Positions 28,163-38,640 are shown, counted from the first letter of the stretch. The stretch: 64,000 nucleotides of DNA from Hazenella coriacea (GCF_004341825.1 NZ_SMAG01000002.1:248001-312000), one strand, 5' to 3'. A program made the numbers and translations. Notes: generated by a model from the sequence alone, not told the origin.

Positions 28163-28473
28163 AGTTGTCTTCCTGCTTCCTGTATAAACTTATAAGTCTT
28201 TGATACTATTATATCTTTATGATCAGGAAAATCTAACTTTAACTAAAGGGATAAATCGAGTATCAGGCGAGGAAAGGGTTCTCCTTCTCACAAGTCGGAT
28301 GAATTTAACTCTTTTTTTATGGTTCATTCAATCAAACCACTTCATTTCTAATTCACTTAAGTGGTTTTGCTCAATTGGAGTTAATGATATAAAGAAGTGT
28401 TAAGATGATTTTGAAACCATATCAGAAAAGTTTTATCAAGCTAATGTTGGTGAGGCAGTCGGAGGGGAATTCA
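28163..28473 (+). other. Divergent gap between pyrD and the HAM1-like gene
   Basis: A 311-base gap. It contains a 9-bp hairpin AAACCACTT/AAGTGGTTT (28334-28367) followed by TGCTC, probably a weak terminator or leader structure, and the GGAGGGG site of the next gene. The minus-strand pyrD promoter must also be here; no clear match was picked out. Confidence 0.5.
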
Positions 28474-29046
28474 ATGAACATTTACTTTGCAACACAAAAT
28501 CAAGGGAAGATTGAAGAAGCCAATCAGGTATTAGCACCTTTAGGATATGAAGTTGTGGGTGTACAAGTTCCGATGGTGGAACCTGATACAGGAACAGTTG
28601 AAGAGATTGCACGGACGAAACTTCAACAAGCAATGAAACATGGATATGAGCGGATTATGGTGGATGATGCAGGAATATACTTTACTGCATACCCCCAATT
28701 TCCTGGAGTCTTGTCCAAACGAATCTTTCACCGCTTAGGATATCGAGGATTAGAAAAACTACTCAAGGATGAATCTAGAGAGGCTTGGTTTGAAGGGGCG
28801 GTCTCTGTTTATTGGGATGGACATATACAAACATTTATGGGTAGAACATACGGACACTTGATTGAGCCGTTAACATCGATTCAGGATGAAAATCATTCAT
28901 TTCCCTATGACCCTGCTTTCATTCCCCAAGGAGATACAAGAGTGTTACAACAGATGTCTTTGGAAGAAAAGCTAGTCTACTCTTATCGGCGAAGAGCGTT
29001 AGAGAAGATGGCGAAGTGGCTCAAAAAGGAAATGATTCAAAACTAG
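28474..29046 (+). CDS. HAM1/RdgB-like non-canonical purine NTP pyrophosphatase
   Basis: Cytoplasmic house-cleaning enzyme that hydrolyses ITP/XTP-type nucleotides to keep them out of nucleic acids. Family motifs are the start YFATQNQGKIEEANQVL, the substrate-site VDDAGIYF and the FPYDPAFIPQG block. GGAGGGG at 28461-28467 fixes ATG 28474 (190 aa). It is more divergent than the rph-linked RdgB of Bacillus, so this is likely a second-type family member; I give no symbol. It precedes the histidine operon by about 90 bases. Confidence 0.8.
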   Translation: MNIYFATQNQGKIEEANQVLAPLGYEVVGVQVPMVEPDTGTVEEIARTKLQQAMKHGYERIMVDDAGIYFTAYPQFPGVLSKRIFHRLGYRGLEKLLKDESREAWFEGAVSVYWDGHIQTFMGRTYGHLIEPLTSIQDENHSFPYDPAFIPQGDTRVLQQMSLEEKLVYSYRRRALEKMAKWLKKEMIQN

Positions 29047-29134
29047 TAAAGTTATTGATCAGGTGGTATACTGGGAAAAAAAGAAATCCTTTAGTCTGCT
29101 AATATACTAAAGGGAAGGCGGAGAGTGAAAGTGA

Positions 29135-30307
29135 ATGACTAAACCGCGTACTTTTGAAAAACCAACCGGATTCCGTGATTTCCCCCCTTTATTGGTTCGT
29201 AAAAAACGAATGATTCAAGAGCTGGTTCAAATTCAGTTTGAGCGTTGGGGATATCAAGAAGTATATACACCTAGTTTGGAGTTCTACGACACAGTAGGGT
29301 TTGCAAGTGCGATTGAGGAATCAAAGATGTTTAAGTTGATCGATCGAGAAGGTAGCACATTGGTATTACGTCCAGACCAAACTGCACCGATCGCACGCCT
29401 GGCTGCTTCTGTTTTAAAGGATGAACCCTTACCATTACGTCTGTTCTATCATGCAAATGTATTTCGTTCCCAGGAATTTGAAGCAGGTAGAAATGCGGAG
29501 TTTTTTCAATCAGGGGTCGAACTGATAGGGGATTCCCATGCTGAAGCGGATGCTGAAGTGATTGCTCTAGCAGTAGAAGCCCTTCGTGCCTGCCAAATTC
29601 CCCATTTTAAAATCGCTTTGGGTCATGTTTCACTATTAGATGCATTGCTTAGGGAACATTTGCCTGATGAAACATGGATCTCCTTGTTGAAAGAAGATCT
29701 CGGAAATCGTGATGTCGTTCAGTTTTGTCAACGGTTGGATCAGTTCCAGTTGGATGAAGGAAGTAAAAAGGTCCTACACTCTCTTTTGCGCCCTAAGCAA
29801 GACTGGAAATCTATGGAGGCGTTCAAACGTTCAAAGTCGCCTGAAGTTCAAGAGGCTCTTCAACAACTAGAAGAAATCTGGCACTGTTTGGACGATGGGG
29901 AGGTTACCCCCTTTTTATCGATTGATCTGTGCTTAGTTGGTCGGCTCCACTATTACACAGGGGTTTACTTTGAAGGGTTTGCAGATCAACAGGGCTTCCC
30001 CTTATTGAGTGGGGGTCGTTATGATCATCTCATGGACTTTTTTGGTCGTCCTCTTCCAGCGACTGGGTTTGCACTGAAGATGGACCCTCTATTGGAATCA
30101 AGTCCTTTAAATCCAAAAGATAAAGAGCGGACTCTACTGTTATATGATCTCCTGCAAAGAAAAGAAGCGATTCATATGGCTCAGCAACTACGGGAACAAG
30201 GGCAAATCGTTATGATGTGTTCAGTTCATGATACCTCGGTTGGATTCAGTCAACGGGATGGAGTTTGTGTGGTTGATTTAACCCAAGGAGGGCAAGAATG
30301 CAGATGA
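29135..30307 (+). CDS. hisZ: ATP phosphoribosyltransferase regulatory subunit
   Basis: Histidyl-tRNA-synthetase paralogue that activates short-form HisG and carries its feedback control. Class II synthetase-like core: [24 protein letters not shown], and [13 protein letters not shown] motif 3 region, with no anticodon-binding domain of full length. First gene of the his operon. A hairpin CCTTTAGT/ACTAAAGG (29088-29113) lies in its short leader. The final bases overlap hisG by 10. Confidence 0.93.
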   Translation: MTKPRTFEKPTGFRDFPPLLVRKKRMIQELVQIQFERWGYQEVYTPSLEFYDTVGFASAIEESKMFKLIDREGSTLVLRPDQTAPIARLAASVLKDEPLPLRLFYHANVFRSQEFEAGRNAEFFQSGVELIGDSHAEADAEVIALAVEALRACQIPHFKIALGHVSLLDALLREHLPDETWISLLKEDLGNRDVVQFCQRLDQFQLDEGSKKVLHSLLRPKQDWKSMEAFKRSKSPEVQEALQQLEEIWHCLDDGEVTPFLSIDLCLVGRLHYYTGVYFEGFADQQGFPLLSGGRYDHLMDFFGRPLPATGFALKMDPLLESSPLNPKDKERTLLLYDLLQRKEAIHMAQQLREQGQIVMMCSVHDTSVGFSQRDGVCVVDLTQGGQECR

Positions 30308-30942
30308 CAGATTTAACGATAGCTATGCCAAAAGGACGAATCTTTACAGAAGCGATCGCTTTGTTTCAACAATCAGGTCTTCCAATTCCCGACGAATCGG
30401 ACCTCCAATCGCGGAAGTTAATCGTACAACTCCCCGAAGTGAATCTATCCTTTTTTTTGGCTAAACCGATGGATGTAGCTACTTATGTGGAATATGGAGT
30501 GGCTGATCTAGGTGTGGTAGGCAAAGACGTTTTGTTAGAGGAATCTCGTGATGTGTACGAACTTCTTGATTTGAGGATTAGCCCTTGTCGGATTGCTGTA
30601 GCAGGGATGCCTAATTGGAAACCACGACTCTATCCTCGAATCGCAACTAAATATCCTCACATTGCTGAAAAATATTTTAAAGAACAGGGACAGCAGGTAG
30701 AAGTTATTCGGTTAAACGGTTCCATCGAGCTTGCTCCCTTAATCGGATTGGCTGATCGGATTGTCGATATTGTCTCTACGGGTCAAACGTTGCGAGAAAA
30801 TGGTCTGATCGAGTTAGAGCATATTACCACTGTTACTTCAAGGCTAATCGCAAATCGTGCAAGTTTCCGTATGAAGCAGCCCAAAATTGACCCACTTGTA
30901 GAGTCCTTAACGTCAGCGATTCAAGGAGGAAGTCAGGGATGA
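30298..30942 (+). CDS. hisG: ATP phosphoribosyltransferase, short form
   Basis: First enzyme of histidine synthesis (ATP + PRPP). The 214-residue short form lacks the C-terminal regulatory domain and so needs HisZ, encoded just upstream. Visible motifs: [11 protein letters not shown] and [10 protein letters not shown]-type [13 protein letters not shown] segment near the C-terminus. AAGGAGG at 30285-30291 supports ATG 30298. Overlaps hisD at ATGA. Confidence 0.96.
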   Translation: MQMTDLTIAMPKGRIFTEAIALFQQSGLPIPDESDLQSRKLIVQLPEVNLSFFLAKPMDVATYVEYGVADLGVVGKDVLLEESRDVYELLDLRISPCRIAVAGMPNWKPRLYPRIATKYPHIAEKYFKEQGQQVEVIRLNGSIELAPLIGLADRIVDIVSTGQTLRENGLIELEHITTVTSRLIANRASFRMKQPKIDPLVESLTSAIQGGSQG

Positions 30943-32210
30943 TTCCAATTGTTTACCCAGGGCACTTTCAAATCAAAAGGGAGATAGAGAATGGATCCGA
31001 TTCGCAGCGAACCACAGTGAAAAACATTATCTCACAAGTAAAAGCTAAGGGAGACGAAGCGCTTTTTTTATTTACAGAACAGCTAGATGGTGCGAAACTA
31101 GATATTCTTCAGGTGAGTGAAGAGGAAATTGAAGCGGCCTTTGCAGAAGTAGATGAAGAATTTGTAGAAGCCCTTCGTGAAGCCGCACAACGAATTCGTC
31201 ACTATCATGAGAAACAAAAACAAAATTCTTGGTTTGATCCAGAAGCAGATGGAACGATCTTAGGGCAACTGATACAACCACTCGAAAAAGTGGGGATTTA
31301 TGTTCCTGGTGGAAGTGCCGCCTATCCCTCATCTGTATTGATGAATGCAATTCCCGCCCAGGTTGCTGGTGTGGGAGAGATTGTGATGACAACACCACCT
31401 CAGGCGAATGGTTCCATCTATGCTCCTACTTTAGTAGCAGCGAGGATTGCAGGTGTGGATACGATCTTTAAAGTGGGTGGAGCTCAGGCGATTGCAGCAC
31501 TAGCCTTTGGTACCCCGTCCATCCCTGCTGTAGACAAAGTGGTAGGACCTGGAAATATTTATGTAGCTCTTGCTAAGCAAGAAGTATATGGACAAGTTGA
31601 TATTGATAGTATTGCGGGTCCGAGTGAGATTGTGGTGATTGCCGATGAGACAGCCAATCCCATCTATGTAGCCGCGGACCTGCTTTCCCAAGCTGAGCAT
31701 GATCCAATGTCGTCGGCGGTTCTACTAACTCCTTCTGTGACTTTGGCAGAACAGGTTGCCATTCATTTGGAAAAACAATGTGCCCAGTTACCTAGAAAAG
31801 TGATTGCCCAGTCAGCACTACAAGATTATGGGGCTATTTGTCTGACTAAGGATGTCGAAGAGGCGATTACGATTTCTAATCGTTTAGCCCCTGAACACCT
31901 CGAATTGATGGTTGCAGAACCTTGGAATTACTTGTCCAAAGTGAAGCATGCTGGAGCTGTTTTTCTGGGGGCCAATAGCCCTGAACCCATCGGGGATTAT
32001 TTTGCAGGTCCCAATCATGTGTTACCGACCCATGGAACAGCTCGCTTTTTCTCTGCTCTAGATGTAAGTCATTTTATGAAGAAAACGAGTGTGATTTCAT
32101 ATAGTCGGGAAGCATTGATGCGTGATGGTCAAAAAGTAATCAAATTAGCACAAGCGGAAGGTCTTGATGCTCATGCAAATTCGATTCAAGTCCGTTTAGC
32201 TGAAGATTAA
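30939..32210 (+). CDS. hisD: Histidinol dehydrogenase
   Basis: Zinc-dependent NAD enzyme for the last two oxidation steps, histidinol to histidine. [19 protein letters not shown], the [16 protein letters not shown] block, [11 protein letters not shown] and the AEHDPMSSA zinc-site motif are present. Length (423 aa) is typical. Translationally coupled to hisG by a 4-base overlap. Confidence 0.97.
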   Translation: MIPIVYPGHFQIKREIENGSDSQRTTVKNIISQVKAKGDEALFLFTEQLDGAKLDILQVSEEEIEAAFAEVDEEFVEALREAAQRIRHYHEKQKQNSWFDPEADGTILGQLIQPLEKVGIYVPGGSAAYPSSVLMNAIPAQVAGVGEIVMTTPPQANGSIYAPTLVAARIAGVDTIFKVGGAQAIAALAFGTPSIPAVDKVVGPGNIYVALAKQEVYGQVDIDSIAGPSEIVVIADETANPIYVAADLLSQAEHDPMSSAVLLTPSVTLAEQVAIHLEKQCAQLPRKVIAQSALQDYGAICLTKDVEEAITISNRLAPEHLELMVAEPWNYLSKVKHAGAVFLGANSPEPIGDYFAGPNHVLPTHGTARFFSALDVSHFMKKTSVISYSREALMRDGQKVIKLAQAEGLDAHANSIQVRLAED

Positions 32211-32224
32211 AGAAGGTGAATATC

Positions 32225-32827
32225 TTGGAACAAACCTTGCAAAGAATAGGTAGTATTTCGCGCAAAACTTTGGAAACTGAGATTGCAGTAACATGGAATT
32301 TAGATGGGACTGGAAAAATATCTTGTCATACAGGTGTTCCGTTTTTAGAGCATATGTTGGATCTCTTTGCCAAGCATGGACAGTTTGATCTTGAAGTTCA
32401 AGCTAAGGGAGATATTGAGGTGGATGATCATCATACCGTTGAGGATATTGCTATCTGTTTGGGGCAAGCCTTACGAGAAGCCCTAGGGAGTAAACAAGGA
32501 ATCCGCCGTTATGGGAATAGTTTTGTCCCTATGGATGAAGCCCTAGGGCAAGTCATCATCGATGTATCCAATCGTCCACATCTGGAATTTAGAGCGGAGT
32601 TTCCCAGTCAGCAAGTGGGTACTTTTTCGGCAGAGTTGGTTCATGAATTTTTTTGGAAGCTAGCATTAGAAGCTAAAATCACGATTCATGTCATCTGTCA
32701 TTATGGACGAAATACACACCATATGATCGAAGCATTATTTAAAGCGTTAGGTCGAGCCTTAGATGAAGCTACTCAGACGGATCCAAGGGTTCAAGGGATT
32801 CCTTCTTCTAAGGGGGTTCTCTCATGA
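32225..32827 (+). CDS. hisB: Imidazoleglycerol-phosphate dehydratase
   Basis: Dehydrates imidazoleglycerol phosphate; manganese enzyme. Metal-site histidines lie in FLEHMLDLFAKHGQFD, DDHHTVEDIAI and CHYGRNTHHMIEA. AGAAGGTGA (32211-32219) suggests TTG 32225 as start (200 aa); the GTG at 32216 inside that site is the alternative and would add three residues. Monofunctional, without the phosphatase domain of enterics. Overlaps hisH at ATGA. Confidence 0.95.
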   Translation: MEQTLQRIGSISRKTLETEIAVTWNLDGTGKISCHTGVPFLEHMLDLFAKHGQFDLEVQAKGDIEVDDHHTVEDIAICLGQALREALGSKQGIRRYGNSFVPMDEALGQVIIDVSNRPHLEFRAEFPSQQVGTFSAELVHEFFWKLALEAKITIHVICHYGRNTHHMIEALFKALGRALDEATQTDPRVQGIPSSKGVLS

Positions 32828-33429
32828 TTTCTATCATCGATTATGGAATGGGAAATATACCGAGCATCAGTAACGCTTTGCAACGCATGAATTATTCCTG
32901 TGAGATGACCTCAGACCCTGAGCGAATTCGCCAAGCTTCAGGGTTGATTCTTCCGGGGGTGGGGGCTTTTGGTGATGCCATGCGTGAGTTGGAGATGAGC
33001 GATCTTGCTTCTGTGATTAAAGAAGAGGCGATGAAAGGAAAACCGATATTAGGGATTTGTTTGGGAATGCACTTATTATTTACAAGTAGTGATGAGTTTG
33101 GATACCACCAAGGCTTAAATTTACTTTCTGGTCATGTGAAACGATTTGAAGGGGATTATAATATCCCGCATATGGGTTGGAACTGGTTAAGCTTTAAGCA
33201 TCCTCATCCCCTTTACCGTGGCTTAAGTGAAGGTCATGTTTATTTTGTTCATTCGTTCCAAGTGCTAGCAGATAATGATGAAGATGTGATTGGAACAACA
33301 GACTATTATCAAACAGTGACGGCAGTGGTTGCACGTGGAAATATTTATGGTATGCAATTTCATCCTGAAAAAAGCGGGCAACTGGGTATGCAATTATTAG
33401 ATCGTTTTGCCCGTTTGGCTCAAAATTAG
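32824..33429 (+). CDS. hisH: Imidazole glycerol phosphate synthase, glutaminase subunit
   Basis: Class I glutamine amidotransferase that feeds ammonia to HisF. Nucleophile Cys in GICLGMHLL, His-Glu pair in MQFHPEKSG, oxyanion region LPGVGAFGDAM. 201 residues, normal length. Starts inside the hisB stop (ATGA). Confidence 0.96.
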   Translation: MISIIDYGMGNIPSISNALQRMNYSCEMTSDPERIRQASGLILPGVGAFGDAMRELEMSDLASVIKEEAMKGKPILGICLGMHLLFTSSDEFGYHQGLNLLSGHVKRFEGDYNIPHMGWNWLSFKHPHPLYRGLSEGHVYFVHSFQVLADNDEDVIGTTDYYQTVTAVVARGNIYGMQFHPEKSGQLGMQLLDRFARLAQN

Positions 33430-33442
33430 GAGGTTGGTTGAT

Positions 33443-34177
33443 ATGGGATTTACGATTTATCCAGCGATTGATCTCCGTAATGGTAAATGCGTTCGCTTAA
33501 CTCAAGGTGATTACCAACAAGAAACGATATATAGTGATGATCCTGTGAGGGTGGCTGAAGAATGGATTCAGGCAGGAGCAGAATGGATTCATGTAGTTGA
33601 TTTAGATGCTGCTCGCAGTGGAGAACTTGTTAATTTGCCTGTGATTCAACAGATGGTTCAGGCTTGTGAGGCAAAGATTCAAGTAGGTGGTGGAGTGAGG
33701 GATTTCGAACGGTTAGAACTCCTCCTACAAAGTGGTGTTGAGCGTGTAATTATTGGATCAGCGGCTATAGATGATGTTGAATTTGTTCGAGAAGCATTGG
33801 GGAAATACAGGGGACAGATAGCAATTGGTCTAGATGCCCGAGAAGGGTTGGTTGCCACACATGGGTGGTTACATACTTCTCAAGTTCCTGTAGAAGAATT
33901 AGCCCTAAAAATGGTTGAGTTTGGAGCGGAAGTCTTTATCTTTACAGATATTTCTCGAGACGGGATGTTATCGGGAGTGAATATTCAAGCGGTTAAACAA
34001 GTAGCCCAAATATGTGGAAAAACTGTGATTGCTTCAGGTGGGGTTCGTTCACTAGATGACATACGACAATTGGCACGTGATGGGATATCAGGAGCAATTG
34101 TCGGAAAGGCCTTGTATACGCATACGATCCAGCTGAACGAAGCGTTATCTATGGTAAAGGAGGGCGATCACTATTGA
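33443..34177 (+). CDS. hisA: ProFAR isomerase (HisA)
   Basis: Phosphoribosylformimino-aminoimidazole carboxamide ribotide isomerase, a TIM barrel of two half-barrels. [19 protein letters not shown] start, [12 protein letters not shown] and [14 protein letters not shown] phosphate-binding loops. AGGAGGTTGG after the hisH stop sets ATG 33443 (244 aa); an earlier in-frame codon at 33407 lies inside hisH. Overlaps hisF by 4 bases. Confidence 0.96.
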   Translation: MGFTIYPAIDLRNGKCVRLTQGDYQQETIYSDDPVRVAEEWIQAGAEWIHVVDLDAARSGELVNLPVIQQMVQACEAKIQVGGGVRDFERLELLLQSGVERVIIGSAAIDDVEFVREALGKYRGQIAIGLDAREGLVATHGWLHTSQVPVEELALKMVEFGAEVFIFTDISRDGMLSGVNIQAVKQVAQICGKTVIASGGVRSLDDIRQLARDGISGAIVGKALYTHTIQLNEALSMVKEGDHY

Positions 34178-34932
34178 TTACAAAGAGAATCATCCCTTGT
34201 TTAGATGTTAAAGACGGACGTGTGGTCAAAGGCGTCTCTTTTGAACAATTGCGCGACGCGGGTGACCCGATTGAGTTGGCGGCTCTGTATGATCAAGAAG
34301 GGGCAGATGAACTTATTTTTCTAGATATTTCTGCTACATTAGAGGGACGCAAAACAATGTTGGAGATGGTACAACAAGCAGCAGCCCAATTAAGAATCCC
34401 ATTTACGGTGGGTGGAGGGATTAGCTCCGTTGAAGACATGTACCAAATGATACGAGCAGGTGCAGATAAAGTGTCCATCAATACAGCTGCCATTTTACAA
34501 CCTGAGTTGATTACAGATGGGGCACGACGGTTTGGAAGTCAATGTCTGGTGATTGCCATTGATGCGAAATATGATCATAAATCACGAGATTGGTGGGTTT
34601 ATACCCATGGAGGCACCACGAAAACCGAGCGGAAAGTACGAGATTGGGCAAAAGAAGTAGTAGAACGTGGAGCGGGTGAAATTCTCCTCACAAGTATGGA
34701 TCAAGATGGACATCAGGATGGATTTGATCTACCTCTAACACAACTTATTTCCTCGGAAATAAATATACCTGTGATTGCTTCAGGTGGTGCTGGAAATGGA
34801 AAACATTTTGTAGAGGTCTTTGCCCACACAGATGCATCAGCAGCATTAGCAGCTTCCATCTTTCATTTTCAAGAAGTAACGATTCAACAAGTGAAGTCGA
34901 TGTTGAAAGAGAAAGGATTCGAGATGAGATGA
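34174..34932 (+). CDS. hisF: Imidazole glycerol phosphate synthase, cyclase subunit
   Basis: TIM-barrel cyclase paired with His[19 protein letters not shown] start with the catalytic Asp, [13 protein letters not shown] and [12 protein letters not shown] phosphate loops, and the catalytic [10 protein letters not shown] motif. TTG start at 34174 overlapping the hisA stop, with AAGGAGGG upstream. 252 residues, typical. Confidence 0.97.
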   Translation: MITKRIIPCLDVKDGRVVKGVSFEQLRDAGDPIELAALYDQEGADELIFLDISATLEGRKTMLEMVQQAAAQLRIPFTVGGGISSVEDMYQMIRAGADKVSINTAAILQPELITDGARRFGSQCLVIAIDAKYDHKSRDWWVYTHGGTTKTERKVRDWAKEVVERGAGEILLTSMDQDGHQDGFDLPLTQLISSEINIPVIASGGAGNGKHFVEVFAHTDASAALAASIFHFQEVTIQQVKSMLKEKGFEMR

Positions 34933-35543
34933 TCGACCCTTCATTGATTCATTTTAATGAACAAGGACTCATTCCTGTGATTATTCAAGATGCGGTTAGT
35001 AAAGATGTATTAACTTTGGCATACATGAATGAGGAAGCCCTACAAAAAACGTTGGAAGAGGGCGAGACTTGGTTATATAGTCGCTCTCGACAAAAGTTAT
35101 GGCATAAAGGGGAATCCTCTGGGAATACCCAGCGAGTTACTCACCTGAGCTACGATTGTGATGCAGATGCGATTTTGGCTCAAGTCATTCCTCATGGACC
35201 TGCCTGTCATTTAGGAAATGCAAGTTGCTTTCAAGGCGTATCAAATTCATCAACAGATCGTTTCAGCGTCATCAACCAATTAGAATCAATCTTAGCTAAA
35301 CGGGAAGTGGAGCGACCTGAAGGTGCTTATACCACCTATCTTTTTGATCAAGGCCTAGATAAGATATTGAAAAAAGTTGGGGAAGAGACTTCAGAAGTCA
35401 TTATTGCTGCTAAAAACCGTTCGCCAGAGGAGTTGCGTTATGAGACTGCAGATCTCCTCTACCACTTGCTGGTTTTGCTCAGAGAGCAGAAGTTACCCAT
35501 CGATGACGTGATGAATGAATTAAAAGGAAGACTAAAAGAATAG
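34929..35543 (+). CDS. hisI: Bifunctional PRA-cyclohydrolase / PRA-pyrophosphatase
   Basis: HisI-HisE fusion that catalyses steps two and three of the pathway. N-terminal cyclohydrolase (residues about 1-110) with [26 protein letters not shown] and the zinc Cys in [10 protein letters not shown] and [11 protein letters not shown]-terminal pyrophosphohydrolase (about 115-204) with [15 protein letters not shown] and [13 protein letters not shown]. Last gene of the operon, overlapping hisF at ATGA. Confidence 0.96.
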   Translation: MIDPSLIHFNEQGLIPVIIQDAVSKDVLTLAYMNEEALQKTLEEGETWLYSRSRQKLWHKGESSGNTQRVTHLSYDCDADAILAQVIPHGPACHLGNASCFQGVSNSSTDRFSVINQLESILAKREVERPEGAYTTYLFDQGLDKILKKVGEETSEVIIAAKNRSPEELRYETADLLYHLLVLLREQKLPIDDVMNELKGRLKE

Positions 35544-35776
35544 TGTACTTGATCTGAGCATGGATTCTAATTCCATTGGGTTGTTTATTTCTTTGCCTCT
35601 CTCTTAGATCGTGTTCGCAAAAGTTGTTCGTTAGAAGGATCATCTCCCCTCTTAGCTTCATTGGATCAAGCCAAACTATTTTCTATTTCATTCAAGTGAT
35701 TTTCTCAAGTCGAGTAGTTGTATGCAACTAGCGATCCATGTTATCGCAACCACTGGATCACTATTGAATTGATTCA

Positions 35777-35810
35777 AAAACCTTGGTCAGAGTTCCTAGA
35801 TCAAGGTTTT
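35777..35810 (+). terminator. Intrinsic terminator of the his operon
   Basis: AAAACCTTG pairs with CAAGGTTTT; the T-run is short but the position after the operon fits. Confidence 0.65.
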
Positions 35811-36088
35811 CTGCTATAACAAAGACATTTCGTGCACAGATCAACTCCTAACTGTGGATATTTCGACACGATTGACCATCTGCCTATCGGCACATTCATT
35901 ATCTAACAGTCCAGGTTTGCCAGTCCCATGGCAGGTGATGTGTAGGAAAAAAATAAAGTATTTTTTACTATGTGTTTACAAATAAAGGATTGCGGAACAT
36001 CCATGCCAAAGTATTTATAGGATCCCAATTGTATCTAATGGGAGTCAATTTTTCAGATGAAATGATTATAAGCTAAGGAGGGCATATT

Positions 36089-36142
36089 GTGAGTCAGACC
36101 TTGTTGTTTTGTTGTTTGTTCATAGTCATCAAATTAGGGTAG
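36089..36142 (+). CDS. Possible 17-aa hydrophobic leader peptide
   Basis: AAGGAGGG at 36076-36083 is spaced 5 bases from GTG 36089. This opens a 17-codon frame whose product (MSQTLLFCCLFIVIKLG) is almost wholly hydrophobic, like a leader peptide or tiny membrane protein. It ends before the extended -10 (36174-36182) of the TPR gene, so the two may lie on separate transcripts. Only the unusually good ribosome site supports it. Confidence 0.35.
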   Translation: MSQTLLFCCLFIVIKLG

Positions 36143-36237
36143 CTTCGAACAGGTATGTAATTTGTACAAAATATGATATACTTTCACAAGTACCAAACCA
36201 CCAGCCCTTACTTTCACTCGCTGGGTGGAGGGAAAAT

Positions 36238-37950
36238 ATGAAAAAGACACCGATTCGATTGATTAGTAAAAATAAAAAAGTCGTTCATCTTCAATTAGAT
36301 GCAAGCTTCTTTTTTGAGCGTGCCGTACGCTCATTAGATCGTCACCGATATGACAAAGCTGTCAAGTATTTCCGATTAGCGATGGAAAAGGAACCAGATA
36401 ATCCGGTTAACCATTGCAACTTAGCTGGAATTTTATCCGAACTAGGTCGCTTTGAAGAGTCAAACGAAGTGTTGGAAATGGTGGTTAGCGAAGTCGAGCC
36501 TAAGCTTTATGAATGTTATTTTTATATGGCTAATAACTCGGCAAATATGGGTGACTTTGAACTAGCTGAAGAGTATTTACTTGACTACTTAAGTTTTGAT
36601 CCTGAGGGCGAATATGCCGTTGAAGCTGAAGATATGTTATATATGGTCGCTTATGAACTGGGTCGTCCTCCACGTGAGCCGATTTCAGCAAGACTTCCAT
36701 CTTATTTATTACAACATGATGAAGCACGACAGCATTTAGAAGAAGGACATTTCTTACAAGCGACTGAGATTTTAGAAACTCTCATTGAACAACATCCCGA
36801 TTTCTTAGCCGCACGAAATAATTTAGCTCTTGCCTATTACTATACGGGCCGTTTGTCTGAGGCGATGAAGTGTATTCATGAAGTTTTAGAAGTGGAACCG
36901 TCTAATTTACATGCCTTGTGTAATTTGGCTGTACTGTCTAAACATATGAATGAAGTGAAGATCAGCTGTCAACTGATCGACACACTTAAAAAATTAGTTC
37001 CTTTTCACCAAGAGCATGCCTATAAGTTGGCAACAACCATGGGGATTTTGGGAGAACATGAAGTTGCATATGAATTATTTACTCGTCTAGCTAAATTGGA
37101 GGAACAAGCGGAGCCTAGTTTGTATCATTATGCAGCTGCCGCTTCTTTTAATACAGGTCGGTTACAACAAGCAAAGAAATATTGGAAAAAAGCAGCACTA
37201 TTAGATCCTGATTCGGATATCCCACGCTTTTATCTAGGTCAATTACAAGAGTGGAGTCAACGTTTGGATGAGTCGTTACCTGTTGTGAGCTATCATTATC
37301 ATCTTCCATTTGAGGAACAGATGCTTCAAATGGATCAAATGAAGCCAAACAAGGAGTGGTTGGAGAAAATTAAAAACAATCCTCTTCTCCGTTCCTCCTT
37401 TTTTTGGGCACTCCACCATGGTGATTATGCAACAAAGCTACAAGTTCTACATGTCTTGGGTTGGATTGGTGATGCAGAAGTCGAGCAATTGCTCCGGGAC
37501 TTTTTGCTTCGTAGACAAGAGGATGAAGAATTAAAAAAGGTAGCGTTGTTGATTTTAAAACACCTAGAAGCGACTCCTCCCTACCAAGTTTGGCTTCATG
37601 ATCAGGTGATAAAAGTGGGCGACGAAGAGATTGATGGCTTTGCTGATCTAGATGAAGATCCAGTCTGGCAGTGTTGCTTGGAAAACTTGGGAACCTACGA
37701 CTCTGAATATCTAGATTTAGTCAAACATACTTGGCAACAGTGTAAGATTCAGGTTTCAGAGATTCATAAAGCGGAGGCTTGGTCGGCTGCACTCGAATAT
37801 TTTGTTCTAAAACAATTAGGACAAGCAGTAACTCAACAACAAGTTGCAGATAAATATCATGTCTCCTTATCTACAGTTTCAAGGAAAGTACGGGAGATTC
37901 ATCAATTGACTCGTAAATCCGAAGAGAAAGAAGAGAAAGAGGAGAAATAG
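36238..37950 (+). CDS. TPR protein with C-terminal helix-turn-helix (YvcD-like)
   Basis: A 570-residue cytoplasmic protein of tetratricopeptide repeats (about 30-370; for example YDKAVKYFRLAMEKEPDNP and LSEAMKCIHEVLEVEPSN). It ends with a helix-turn-helix (about 525-555: TQQQVADKYHVSLSTVSRKVREI) and an acidic/basic KSEEKEEKEEK tail. GGAGGG at 36227-36232 fixes ATG 36238; an extended -10 lies at 36174-36182. The position after the his operon matches B. subtilis yvcD. A scaffold or regulator role is inferred; targets are unknown. Confidence 0.75.
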   Translation: MKKTPIRLISKNKKVVHLQLDASFFFERAVRSLDRHRYDKAVKYFRLAMEKEPDNPVNHCNLAGILSELGRFEESNEVLEMVVSEVEPKLYECYFYMANNSANMGDFELAEEYLLDYLSFDPEGEYAVEAEDMLYMVAYELGRPPREPISARLPSYLLQHDEARQHLEEGHFLQATEILETLIEQHPDFLAARNNLALAYYYTGRLSEAMKCIHEVLEVEPSNLHALCNLAVLSKHMNEVKISCQLIDTLKKLVPFHQEHAYKLATTMGILGEHEVAYELFTRLAKLEEQAEPSLYHYAAAASFNTGRLQQAKKYWKKAALLDPDSDIPRFYLGQLQEWSQRLDESLPVVSYHYHLPFEEQMLQMDQMKPNKEWLEKIKNNPLLRSSFFWALHHGDYATKLQVLHVLGWIGDAEVEQLLRDFLLRRQEDEELKKVALLILKHLEATPPYQVWLHDQVIKVGDEEIDGFADLDEDPVWQCCLENLGTYDSEYLDLVKHTWQQCKIQVSEIHKAEAWSAALEYFVLKQLGQAVTQQQVADKYHVSLSTVSRKVREIHQLTRKSEEKEEKEEK

Positions 37951-37952
37951 CT

Positions 37953-38267
37953 ATGAAGAAGTTAAACTTAGATACTTTTCAACCTTTTATTCAAGAGGGC
38001 AAAAAAGTTGTAGAGTTCAGTGCGGATTGGTGTATTGATTGCAAACGGATTGCTCCGGATTTACCTGCGATTGAGCAAAAATTTAGCTCTTCCTTTGAAT
38101 TCGCTGAGTTGGATGTAGACGCTGTGCGTGCAGTAGCCGAAAAATATAATGTAAAAGGCATTCCTACTTTCATTGTCTTTTCAGATGGAACTGAAGTAGG
38201 AAGACTTCCCAGCCGCAATGCTAAAACCAAAGAGCAAGTTGAGGAATTTCTCTCAAGTATGAAATAA
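37953..38267 (+). CDS. Thioredoxin-like protein with CIDC active site
   Basis: A 104-residue thioredoxin fold with no signal peptide. The redox motif is ADWCIDCKRIAPDLP instead of the usual WCGPC; the cis-Pro region KGIPTFIVFSDG is intact. The Asp between the cysteines would change redox potential or partner choice. Encoded 2 bases after the TPR gene with a GAGGAG site, so co-expressed with it and possibly its functional partner. Confidence 0.85.
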   Translation: MKKLNLDTFQPFIQEGKKVVEFSADWCIDCKRIAPDLPAIEQKFSSSFEFAELDVDAVRAVAEKYNVKGIPTFIVFSDGTEVGRLPSRNAKTKEQVEEFLSSMK

Positions 38268-38364
38268 TTAACATAGGCTTAACGAATTCGCAACGGGGTT
38301 CTTAAAAAAATGATTTATATTATTAAATGAATGGACCCCTTTGATGATAAGATCCTATTTGGAC

Positions 38365-38399
38365 ACGCGGACAATCCCTTGTACCGCGTTCTTTTTTTT
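38365..38399 (+). terminator. Intrinsic terminator after the TPR-thioredoxin pair
   Basis: ACGCGG-CAA pairs with TTG-CCGCGT and is followed by eight Ts. Confidence 0.9.
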
Positions 38400-38502
38400 G
38401 TCTTTATTCTTTCATTGTCCAACTGCTTGAAAGATGTTATTCTAGTCTTCAAATAGTGTTTTTCAACGCTTCATGTAAGGTAATAACCGTGAGTATGCTT
38501 AG

Positions 38503-38551
38503 AACCCTTTTTCCGATGAACCCGTTTTATCAATTGGAACAAAGGGTTTTT
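38503..38551 (+). terminator. Second T-tailed hairpin upstream of glcK
   Basis: AACCCTTTTTCC pairs with GGAA-C-AAAGGGTT (one bulge) and runs into TTTT. It could be a leader attenuator for glcK or a second terminator. Confidence 0.5.
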
Positions 38552-38640
38552 ACCTTTATGGACTGTTAAAAACTTATAAAGAAACTAATAACTATATGAG
38601 TAGCGTGGACTATTGTTGTCGATAGAGGAGTTTAAAAACT

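Larger units (their letters stand above)
35544..36237 (+). other. Long gap between hisI and the TPR gene
   Basis: A 694-base gap. It holds the his-operon terminator (35777-35810), a TGCCA/TGGCA repeat near 35917-35933, a strong AAGGAGGG site with a 17-codon opening (36089-36142), and an extended -10 (TG-A-TATACT at 36174-36182) for the next gene. No larger gene is seen. Confidence 0.6.
38268..38640 (+). other. Gap between the thioredoxin-like gene and glcK
   Basis: A 373-base gap with a strong terminator (38365-38399), a second T-tailed hairpin (38503-38551), and AT-rich sequence. No gene is seen. Confidence 0.6.

Noticed and set aside
35479-35661. A 60-codon minus-strand opening overlapping the end of hisI
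   Set aside because: It overlaps a certain gene, and its only ribosome-like sequence has no spacing to the inner ATG.
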